A DNA stretch of 12,314 nucleotides, taken from the NCBI GenBank assembly GCA_023435435.1, contig JAEYRW010000131.1, positions 1 to 12,314 on the forward strand, read 5' to 3'. Shown piece after piece: positions 1 through 5,256 of this stretch. The stretch comes from Bacillota bacterium. GTDB taxonomy: Bacteria > Bacillota > Clostridia > Christensenellales > Aristaeellaceae. The position numbers and the translations under genes are program-made. Positions within the stretch are counted from its first letter, which is position 1, and each line of letters starts with the position of its first letter. A model generated the notes under the pieces. It was not told where the DNA came from, did no database searches, and was given only the letters and a program-made list of their open reading frames with translations.

Positions 1-127
1 GCGCATGACCCTGCTGCGACAGCGCCATCGTGATCGCCGCCGTCAGCGTGGTCTTGCCGTGATCGACGTGACCGATCGTGCCGATGTTTACGTGCGGCTT
101 ATTGCGCTCGAATTTTGCCTTCGCCAT
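1..127 (-). CDS. tuf: Elongation factor Tu, N-terminal fragment (runs off the window edge)
   Basis: This is the first 42 codons of EF-Tu, the GTPase that delivers aminoacyl-tRNA to the ribosome. The visible residues begin MAKAKFERNKPHVNIGTIGH and continue through the G1/P-loop GHVDHGKT (residues 19-26), an almost invariant EF-Tu signature. The start at 127 is supported by a strong Shine-Dalgarno site, GGGAGG at 138-143 (minus strand), 10 bases upstream. The gene lies 43 bases downstream of tRNA-Gly with no terminator visible between them, so both probably share the promoter at 273-301. Only the amino end is present; the rest lies left of the window, so completeness cannot be judged. Confidence 0.97.
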   Translation of the reverse strand, partial: MAKAKFERNKPHVNIGTIGHVDHGKTTLTAAITMALSQQGHA

Positions 128-170
128 TGTCTAAGTTCCTCCCTAAAAAATAAATGCTCCCTGGTTCGTA

Positions 171-244
171 TGGAGCGGGTGATGGGAATCGAACCCACGT
201 GATCAGCTTGGGAAGCTGGGGCTCTGCCATTGAGCTACACCCGC
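171..244 (-). tRNA. tRNA-Gly (anticodon CCC)
   Basis: A full 74-nt cloverleaf can be folded. The acceptor stem is GCGGGTG/CACCCGC, the D stem GCTC/GAGC, and the T arm GTGGG-TTCGATT-CCCAT with one G-U pair. The discriminator is T and the 3' CCA is encoded. The anticodon arm is CCAGC-TTCCCAA-GCTGA, putting CCC at positions 34-36, which reads GGG glycine codons. The outermost anticodon-stem pair is a C-A mismatch, which is tolerable. The gene sits between sigH and tuf in the same direction and is probably processed from the tuf leader transcript. Confidence 0.95.
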
Positions 245-272
245 GCGTTTATCCCGCCGTCATACAGAAGAT

Positions 273-301
273 ATTGTAACCGCGCATTCCAGTTTTGTCA
301 A
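273..301 (-). promoter_or_regulatory. Sigma-A type promoter for tRNA-Gly and tuf
   Basis: On the minus strand there is a perfect -35 TTGACA (296-301), a 17-base spacer and -10 TACAAT (273-278, 5 of 6 consensus). It lies about 30 bases before the tRNA 5' end and starts 20 bases after the sigH stop codon. A near-consensus promoter fits the heavy demand for tRNA and EF-Tu. No terminator is seen between sigH and this promoter, so readthrough from the sigH operon is also possible. Confidence 0.85.
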
Positions 302-321
302 CACTCTGTATTCATATTTTA

Positions 322-951
322 CTATTTTTCCTCCAGGTACCGAATCAGCTTCCTTTTAATGCGCTGCAGTGCGTTGTCGATGGACTTGACGTGCCTTCCC
401 ATGTTCTCCGCGATCTCGACATAGCTCTTTCCGTCCATGTACTCCTCGAGCACTTCCTTCTCAAGGCCTGAGAGCATGCTGGCGATGCGGCCCTCAATGG
501 AGGTATAGTCCTCCCGGTCGATGAGCATCTCCTCGGGATTGGAGGGCGCCTCCTCGGTGATGACGTCGAGAAGCGTCCGGTCGCTGTCCTCGTCGAAGAG
601 CGGGCGGTTCAGGGACACGTAGCTGTTGAGGGGGATGTGCTTTTGCCGGGTGGCGGTCTTGATGGCCGTTATGATCTGGCGCGTGACGCACAGCTCCGCA
701 AAGGCCCGGAACGAGGCCAGCTTGTCCTCGCGGAAATCCCGGATGGCCTTGTAAAGCCCGATCATTCCCTCCTGCACGATGTCCTCGTGATCCGCGCCGA
801 TGAGGAAATAGCTGCGGGCCTTGGTCCTGACGAAATTCTTGTACTTGTTGAGCAGGTATTCGAGCGCCGCGTCGGACTGGTTCCTCGCCCCGTCGCGCTG
901 GGCCAGCCGGACCACCTGCTCGTCCGTCATCGATTCAAAATTGAGCTCCAT
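322..951 (-). CDS. sigH: RNA polymerase sporulation sigma factor SigH (Spo0H)
   Basis: This is a 209-residue sigma-70 family factor of the SigH group. In Bacillus and Clostridia SigH directs early stationary-phase and sporulation-onset genes. Region 2 spans about residues 24-105 and includes the core-binding and -10-binding segment around DHEDIVQEGMIGLYKAIRDF (54-73). Region 4, with its helix-turn-helix, spans about 155-205 (LEKEVLEEYMDGKSYVEIAE, then the recognition helix near KSIDNALQRIKRKL). Length and order match the family. The ATG at 951 directly abuts the TGA of the upstream NYN-domain gene, and a perfect GGAGG lies inside that gene, so the two are translationally coupled. No dedicated SigH promoter was recognised just upstream, so expression may come mainly from the operon promoter near 4343. 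Confidence 0.96.
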   Translation of the reverse strand: MELNFESMTDEQVVRLAQRDGARNQSDAALEYLLNKYKNFVRTKARSYFLIGADHEDIVQEGMIGLYKAIRDFREDKLASFRAFAELCVTRQIITAIKTATRQKHIPLNSYVSLNRPLFDEDSDRTLLDVITEEAPSNPEEMLIDREDYTSIEGRIASMLSGLEKEVLEEYMDGKSYVEIAENMGRHVKSIDNALQRIKRKLIRYLEEK

Positions 952-1485
952 TCAGTCCTCCTGCCGGCCCTTGCGCATCTCGTCGAGCCGCCTTCGTATC
1001 TCCTCCGGGAGCCTGTCCATGACGGTGGTCTTGCGCGGCCGCACCGGCTTTGCGCTCCCCGCCGCGCGCACCCTGTCCATTTCGGTGAGCAGCTCCCGCG
1101 CGGACATGCGCATCGCCCCGCGCCCGAGCACCACCGTCTGCTCCACATTGTCGCTGGTGGCCACCCGGATCTCGAGCCGCCCCAGCTCCACTTCCCGCGC
1201 CAGAGAGTCGCACAGCCGCTCGATGTAGTGGTCCGCCGTCTCGTTCTTCTGTGTATAAACGATTTTGAGCGGCCCTGAAATCTCCTCGGTGCGCGTTGCG
1301 CGCCCGCTCATCCACGCGTCGTACACCAAAATAACCTCCTGCCCGGAAAAGCCCGCGTAATTGAGAAGCCGCTCGGCGAGCGCGTCCCGGAGATCCGCAA
1401 ACGTCGATCTGTCCGCGTCCCGCCGCCACGCGTTCATCACGTTGTAACCGTCCACGACGACGAGCCGCTTCGGCGGACGCTTCAT
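952..1485 (-). CDS. yacP: YacP/Rae1-like NYN-domain endoribonuclease
   Basis: This 177-residue protein is mostly an NYN (PIN-like) nuclease domain. The family hallmark VVVDGYNVMNAW is at residues 9-20 (D12, N15). A second acidic strand is LVYDAW (53-58), followed by NETAD (81-85) and TSDNVEQ (110-116), which carry the other conserved acidic residues. B. subtilis YacP (Rae1) is a ribosome-associated endoribonuclease that cuts specific mRNAs in the A site; the same role here is inferred from family and synteny. The last 35 or so residues are basic and charged. The start is taken at 1485 (MKRPPKR), which overlaps the rlmB stop by four bases (ATGA). A longer in-frame start at 1593 would add residues unlike the family. 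Confidence 0.93.
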   Translation of the reverse strand: MKRPPKRLVVVDGYNVMNAWRRDADRSTFADLRDALAERLLNYAGFSGQEVILVYDAWMSGRATRTEEISGPLKIVYTQKNETADHYIERLCDSLAREVELGRLEIRVATSDNVEQTVVLGRGAMRMSARELLTEMDRVRAAGSAKPVRPRKTTVMDRLPEEIRRRLDEMRKGRQED

Positions 1486-2444
1486 GCCCCGCCGCGGGCG
1501 CGCACCACCTCGAAAATGAGGATGCCCGCCGCGACGGACGCGTTGAGGGAGCCAATTTTGCCCTTCATGGGAATGGTCAGCCTGCGGTCGCACTTTTCCA
1601 GCGTGAGCCGGGAGATGCCCTCGCCCTCGGAACCCACCACCAGCGCGATGGGCCCGGTGAGATCGGCCTTGTGCGCGTCCTCACCCTCAAGCGCCGCCGC
1701 GGCCACCCAAACGCCCGCTTCCTTCAGATCGTCAATTACGCGGTTCAGGTTCTTGACCCGGGCGACCTTTATATAGGAAAGCGCGCCGGCCGCCGCCTTG
1801 GAGGCCGCCGGGGTCAGCCCCGACGCGCGGCGTTCCGGAATGATGACCCCGTGGGCCCCCGCGCACTCGGCGGAGCGGATCACCGCCCCAAGATTGTGGG
1901 GATCGGTGACGCCGTCGAGGATCACGAGAAAAGGTTCCTCCCCCGCGTCCTTGGCCGCCTCAAGCATTTCCTCCACGGAGGAATACGCCGCCTGCGCCGT
2001 GTACGCCACCATTCCCTGATGGGCGGGGTAAATTCCGTCGAGGCGCTGGCGCGAAACCTTCTGAATCACAATGCCCTTTTCCCGCGCCAGGGCGATGATC
2101 TCCCGCGCCGCGCCCGAAAGGTCGCCGTCGAGGACGATCAGCTTGTCGATGGGCGTCCCCGCCCGCAGCGCCTCGCGGATGGGGTTTCTGCCCGTGAGCA
2201 GGTTCTCCGGCTGCGCGTCGGGCGCGCCCTGCGCGAAGCCTTCCCCGTCCTGAAAACCGGGCGTTGCTTCCCCCGCGTCGCGCGTGCCGGCATCCGGTCC
2301 GGCCTCGCCTCTGCGCGCGCCGAACCTGTCCCCGGCGTACCGGGGCCGCTCCCTTTTTTCCGCGTCCGGCCCGTCCACGCGCCGTGCGGGGGGTACGTCC
2401 ACCCGCCTTGAAAACCGCGGTCCGCGCGTCTTATCGTCCTTCAT
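1482..2444 (-). CDS. rlmB: 23S rRNA (guanosine-2'-O-)-methyltransferase RlmB, TrmH/SpoU family
   Basis: This is a SPOUT-class S-adenosylmethionine-dependent 2'-O-methyltransferase, probably acting on G2251 of 23S rRNA. With the start at 2444 it has 320 residues. Residues 1-80 are low-complexity and charged (many R, G, D, P), longer than in most RlmB proteins and probably disordered. Residues 81-155 are the substrate-binding domain (NLLTGRNPIREAL). Residues 172-316 are the knotted SPOUT domain with three motifs: DPHNLGAVIRSA (181-192; N184, R190), LVVGSEGEGISRL (268-280) and IPMKGKIGSLNASVAAGI (291-308). The ATG at 2444 is preferred over one at 2465 because a GGGGGA lies 5 bases upstream of it. 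It overlaps mrnC by 14 bases. Confidence 0.95.
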   Translation of the reverse strand: MKDDKTRGPRFSRRVDVPPARRVDGPDAEKRERPRYAGDRFGARRGEAGPDAGTRDAGEATPGFQDGEGFAQGAPDAQPENLLTGRNPIREALRAGTPIDKLIVLDGDLSGAAREIIALAREKGIVIQKVSRQRLDGIYPAHQGMVAYTAQAAYSSVEEMLEAAKDAGEEPFLVILDGVTDPHNLGAVIRSAECAGAHGVIIPERRASGLTPAASKAAAGALSYIKVARVKNLNRVIDDLKEAGVWVAAAALEGEDAHKADLTGPIALVVGSEGEGISRLTLEKCDRRLTIPMKGKIGSLNASVAAGILIFEVVRARGGA

Positions 2445-2826
2445 CAATGTCCCCCGTCGCCGCATCCAGAATTTCGCGCATCCGCGCTTCGCGGCCCATG
2501 ATGTATAAATACCCGATCAGCGCCTCGAGGCCGGTGGCGCGGTGATACTCCGCGCGGTCGGCATTCTTGGGCGGCGACTGGTGCGCGTTGCGCGCGCGCC
2601 GGACCACCGCCTGCTCTTCCTCGGTGAGCCTGTCCATAACCCGGGAGAGCGCCTCCGCCTGGGCATGGGCGCAGACCCGCTCGACCGCCGCCCTGTGAAG
2701 ATCGCGCACCTTTCCGCCGCGCCTGACGAGGGCCTCGCGCACCGCGAGGTCGTAGAGCGCGTCGCCCAGATACGCAAGTTCCAGGGAGCCCGGCAGCATG
2801 CCGTGGGGCAGATTTTCCTCAGGCAT
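2431..2826 (-). CDS. mrnC: Mini-ribonuclease III (23S rRNA maturation)
   Basis: This 131-residue protein is an RNase III catalytic domain without the double-stranded RNA-binding domain, the defining trait of mini-III. In Bacillus it trims the ends of 23S rRNA precursor. Signature motifs are LAYLGDALYDLAVRE (residues 17-31, catalytic D22), RRARNAHQSPPKN (76-88) and the second acidic helix TGLEALIGYLY (98-108, E101). The start at 2826 overlaps the end of the upstream kinase gene by 8 bases and gives the usual short lead of about 15 residues before the first motif. The Shine-Dalgarno site for this start is weak, so expression probably depends on translation of the kinase gene. An internal ATG at 2799 is a less likely alternative. 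Confidence 0.94.
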   Translation of the reverse strand: MPEENLPHGMLPGSLELAYLGDALYDLAVREALVRRGGKVRDLHRAAVERVCAHAQAEALSRVMDRLTEEEQAVVRRARNAHQSPPKNADRAEYHRATGLEALIGYLYIMGREARMREILDAATGDIDEGR

Positions 2827-4303
2827 GCTTCATCAGCGCGAGCAGCTTCTCGTAGGCCGCGTTCCAGGCCTTCTGATCGCCGTCCGGTTCGTACGTTTTC
2901 GTCGGGAAGGATTTCTCCACCACCCGGCGCAGACCGCTCAGATCCTTTACATCCGCCACGGCCATGGCCTGCACCATGAGGTTCCCGATGACGGTGCCTT
3001 CCGACGGGCCGGCCACAACGGGGCGGCCGATGGCGTTGGCGGTAAAGACATTGAGCATTTCGTTCTTGCTGCCGCCGCCCACGATATGCAGAACCTTTAC
3101 CGGCTTTTTAAGCATGTCGCACTCCAGTGCCTCGATTCCCCAGCGGTACATGAGCGCCAGCGACTCGTAGACCGCGCGGGAAATTTCGCCCGGGCCTTCG
3201 GGCACCGGCTGGCCGGTCTTTTTGCAGTACGCCTGCACCCGGGCGGGCATGTCGCCCGGCGCGAGGAACGCGGGATCGTCGACGTTCAGAATCGCCTTGA
3301 ACGCGGGCGCCCTTTCGGCCATGTTCACAAGCTCGTCAAAGCCGTACACTTCGCCGCGCCGGTCCCACTCGCGCTTGCACTCCTGAATGATCCACAGGCC
3401 CATGATGTTTTTGAGGAGGCGGATGGTGCCGCACACGCCGCCCTCGTTGGTGTAATTGGCTTCCATGACGGATTTGTCCGTCAGCGGGGCAGTGAGCTCC
3501 GCGCCCAGAAGCGACCACGTGCCGGAGGAAAGGTACGCGAAATCCGAACCCTCCGCCGGAACCGCCGCCACGGCGGAGGCTGTGTCGTGGCCCGCCACGG
3601 CGATGACGGGCACCTCGCCAACGCCGCACTCCCGCGCGATTTCGGGCAGGAGCGTTCCGCGCACGGTGGCTTCCGGCGTAATTTTCCCAAGAAGCTTCTT
3701 CGGGATGCCAAACCGATCGATCAAATCGTACGCCCAGTCGCGGGTAACGGGGTCGATCATCTGGCTGGTGGAGGCGACGGTGTACTCCGTGCCCTTTTTG
3801 CCGGTGAGGAAGTACGCGAAAAGGTCGGGCATAAAGAGCATGTCTTCCGCCACCGCGAGCGCCGGATCGCCGTTTTTCACAAGCGCATAGAGCTGATAAA
3901 GGCTGTTGAACTGGATAAACGCCAGCCCCGTCGTTTCGAAAATCTTCTCCTTGGGCACGACCTCAAACGCCTCTTCCAGAATTCCGTCGGTCATATGATC
4001 GCGGTAGTGAATGGGCTGAGTGGCCAGGTTGCCGTTTTTGTCCAGCAGGCCGAAGTCCACGCCCCAGGTATCGATGCCGATGGCATCGAGCCGAATGCCC
4101 GCCCGCGAGACCTTGAGAAGCGCCTGCTTCATCTCAAAAAACAGCCGCTGCACGTCCCACACGAATCTGCCGTTCAGATCCACCGGGTCGTTCGAAAACC
4201 TGTGTATTTCGGAAAGCTCGATCTTCTCCCCGTCGTAGACGCCCAACATTGCGCGCCCGCTCGACGCACCGAAATCATAGCCCAGAAAGTGGTACCTTTT
4301 CAT
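2819..4303 (-). CDS. rhaB: Rhamnulokinase-like FGGY carbohydrate kinase
   Basis: This 494-residue FGGY-family kinase is closest in motifs to RhaB, which phosphorylates L-rhamnulose to rhamnulose 1-phosphate using ATP. The first ATPase domain opens with FLGYDFGASSGRAMLG (residues 6-21), followed by GIDTWGVDFGLLD (76-88). The catalytic base is D240 in VAGHDTASA. The second domain carries YLSSGTWSLLG (257-267) and the adenosine-binding HIVGGGSKNEMLN (406-418). Length and motif spacing match full-length RhaB. An AGGAG lies about 10 bases upstream of the ATG, and a promoter lies at 4343-4371. No other rhamnose genes are visible; the gene instead leads the mrnC-rlmB-yacP-sigH operon. Substrate is assigned by family resemblance; L-fuculose or another deoxyketose is possible. 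Confidence 0.88.
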   Translation of the reverse strand: MKRYHFLGYDFGASSGRAMLGVYDGEKIELSEIHRFSNDPVDLNGRFVWDVQRLFFEMKQALLKVSRAGIRLDAIGIDTWGVDFGLLDKNGNLATQPIHYRDHMTDGILEEAFEVVPKEKIFETTGLAFIQFNSLYQLYALVKNGDPALAVAEDMLFMPDLFAYFLTGKKGTEYTVASTSQMIDPVTRDWAYDLIDRFGIPKKLLGKITPEATVRGTLLPEIARECGVGEVPVIAVAGHDTASAVAAVPAEGSDFAYLSSGTWSLLGAELTAPLTDKSVMEANYTNEGGVCGTIRLLKNIMGLWIIQECKREWDRRGEVYGFDELVNMAERAPAFKAILNVDDPAFLAPGDMPARVQAYCKKTGQPVPEGPGEISRAVYESLALMYRWGIEALECDMLKKPVKVLHIVGGGSKNEMLNVFTANAIGRPVVAGPSEGTVIGNLMVQAMAVADVKDLSGLRRVVEKSFPTKTYEPDGDQKAWNAAYEKLLALMKHA

Positions 4304-4342
4304 CGCCCGCTCACTCCTATGCGTACATACTGATACAGCTTA

Positions 4343-4371
4343 AGTATACCAGAAACGCAGCTTTGGAGCAA
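4343..4371 (-). promoter_or_regulatory. Putative sigma-A promoter of the rhaB-mrnC-rlmB-yacP-sigH operon
   Basis: On the minus strand -10 TATACT (4343-4348, 5 of 6) is preceded by a 17-base spacer and a weak -35 TTGCTC (4366-4371, TTG matched). It is placed about 40 bases before the rhaB start. The -35 is poor, so an activator may be needed. This is the only credible promoter seen for the five-gene block. Confidence 0.6.
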
Positions 4372-4638
4372 GAAGATTCGGGGAAAACGAGGCAATCGGA
4401 CGGCCCGCTTGGCCCGCCGTCACAATTCGGCCCCGCCGGCATTTCCGCTTCGCGGCCGCTCCCGGGCGATCCGACGCGGCCCGGAGCCGCTCCGACGCGG
4501 CTTCCTTGCACGCGAAGCGCTTCCATTCCCGCCTCCGGCGCCCCCTTTCCCATTTCGACACGCGGGCGTAATAATTCAATCTTGACGAAATATTGACGTA
4601 TACTGAATCATGCATATGCAGCGCATGAAATCACAGCG
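4372..4638. other. Intergenic stretch, no gene supported
   Basis: The stretch from 4372 to about 4560 is GC-rich and has short open frames on both strands, but none shows a recognisable domain or a Shine-Dalgarno site. A short direct repeat CCGACGCGG occurs near 4470 and 4491. From 4565 the base composition shifts to AT-rich. There, two TTGACG hexamers 11 bases apart (4582-4587 and 4593-4598) and a perfect 10-base palindrome TGCATATGCA (4611-4620) lead into the DnaA-box cluster. These look like protein-binding sequence rather than coding sequence. Confidence 0.55.
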
Positions 4639-4754
4639 CAATCCACATCATCCACATACTTATCCACAGCCAAACCCTTGATTTCACTTGATTTTCCCGC
4701 CTTTCGCCCGCCATGCCGCTCTATTCATCGGTGGACAGGAATATGTTATCCACA
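4639..4754 (+). promoter_or_regulatory. Cluster of DnaA-box-like nonamers
   Basis: There are two perfect consensus boxes TTATCCACA on the plus strand, at 4660-4668 and 4746-4754. Just before the first are TCATCCACA (4648-4656, one mismatch) and CAATCCACA (4639-4647, two mismatches). All point the same way. A further one-mismatch nonamer TTCTCCACA lies at 5177-5185. TTATCCACA is the classical high-affinity site for the replication initiator DnaA. Two exact copies within 95 bases of GC-rich DNA are unlikely by chance. Whether the site is an origin, a DnaA-titrating locus or a DnaA-controlled promoter cannot be told from the window. Confidence 0.6.
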
Positions 4755-4950
4755 GACTTTGGTTTGTTTAATCACGCCATTTTCGGAATTTAGTCGGTTT
4801 TTGTGGCTTTCACCCCTTCAATCGGGTCATAATTTCGTCTATATTACCAAATATGCCCCGCATCATCCAGATTTCGTCGCACGCAATCCATTGAGCAAGC
4901 ATTAAATATATTGCGAATGTATTGCAATTTTAAGATTTCGTGTATGCAGC
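4741..4950. other. AT-rich tract next to the DnaA-box cluster
   Basis: Counting bases gives 71 G+C in 4741-4920, about 39%, against coding DNA on either side that is clearly above 55%. The tract includes ATTAAATATATTGCGAATG near 4901 and runs of T and A around 4925-4940. It has no convincing open reading frame. An AT-rich, easily unwound segment beside DnaA boxes is the layout of a replication origin, but that is inference only. Confidence 0.5.
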
Positions 4951-5004
4951 GGACTCGCCCAACGCCAGTCTGTTATGCGAGAAGGCAGAAGGGAACGGGA
5001 AACA

Positions 5005-5060
5005 CCGGGGGGGGTGCCCCCGGACCCCTGCCAAAGGGACTGCGTCCCTTTGGAAACCCG
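5005..5060 (+). repeat. Dispersed double-hairpin repeat, copy 1
   Basis: This copy has two hairpins in series. The first is CCGGGGG/CCCCCGG (5005-5011 with 5017-5023). The second is a perfect 10-bp stem CCAAAGGGAC/GTCCCTTTGG with a TGC loop (5031-5053), followed by GAAACCC. The order G-rich hairpin, ACCCC spacer, AAGGG hairpin, then a purine run ending in CCC is shared with the copies at 5194-5250 and 12203-12256. This copy does not follow a recognised gene. Confidence 0.75.
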
Positions 5061-5126
5061 AATTAGTGCGGAAATGAATCATTATCCGAATTCAGAGCGG
5101 GACATTGTGCTCCCCAAAAATTAGAC

Positions 5127-5161
5127 TCGGCGGCGCGGGGTATGGACCCCCGGGCCGCCGA
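5127..5161. repeat. Nested inverted repeat (long hairpin)
   Basis: Outer arms TCGGCGGC (5127-5134) and GCCGCCGA (5154-5161) pair over 8 bp. Inner arms GGGGT (5137-5141) and ACCCC (5146-5150) pair over 5 bp around the loop ATGG. It lies midway between the two facing double-hairpin repeats. There is no T-run on either side, so it is not a standard intrinsic terminator. Confidence 0.65.
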
Positions 5162-5193
5162 CGGACAATATGGTATTTCTCCACAATCAGTAT

Positions 5194-5250
5194 GGGATTT
5201 TCAAGGGCATCAGCCCTTGCGCAGGAGGCCGGGGGACTGCCCCCCCGGCC
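5194..5250 (-). repeat. Dispersed double-hairpin repeat, copy 2 (after the stop of the large membrane-protein gene)
   Basis: Read on the minus strand, a GGCCGGGGG/CCCCCGGCC hairpin (arms 5242-5250 and 5227-5235, perfect 9 bp) is followed by CAAGGGC/GCCCTTG (5213-5219 with 5202-5208) and then AAAATCCC. It begins 6 bases after the TAG at 5257-5259 of the large membrane-protein gene. No U-tract follows, so it may end or protect the transcript by structure rather than as a textbook terminator. The second hairpin and its flank nearly match copy 3 base for base. Confidence 0.75.
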
Positions 5251-5256
5251 ATCCTC

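Noticed and set aside
2798..4333. Plus-strand open frame of 511 codons opposite rhaB
   Set aside because: Antisense shadow of a clear rhamnulokinase gene; His/Arg-rich and without domains.
4582..4605. Plus-strand promoter built from TTGACG and TATACT near 4600
   Set aside because: The spacing between the hexamers is 11 bases or less, too short for sigma-A, and no gene follows on that strand.
4340..4615. Minus-strand open frame of 91 codons (and a 78-codon one overlapping it) upstream of rhaB
   Set aside because: Arg/Ala-rich translation typical of GC-rich non-coding DNA, no Shine-Dalgarno site, no recognisable domain, and it overlaps the rhaB promoter.
4678..4905. Plus-strand open frame of 75 codons in the AT-rich tract
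   Set aside because: It relies on a TTG start without a Shine-Dalgarno site, overlaps the DnaA-box cluster, and resembles no known protein.
5005..5250. CRISPR array or insertion-sequence ends
   Set aside because: Only two copies, in opposite orientation with no regular spacers, no transposase and no target duplication. A dispersed palindromic repeat fits better.
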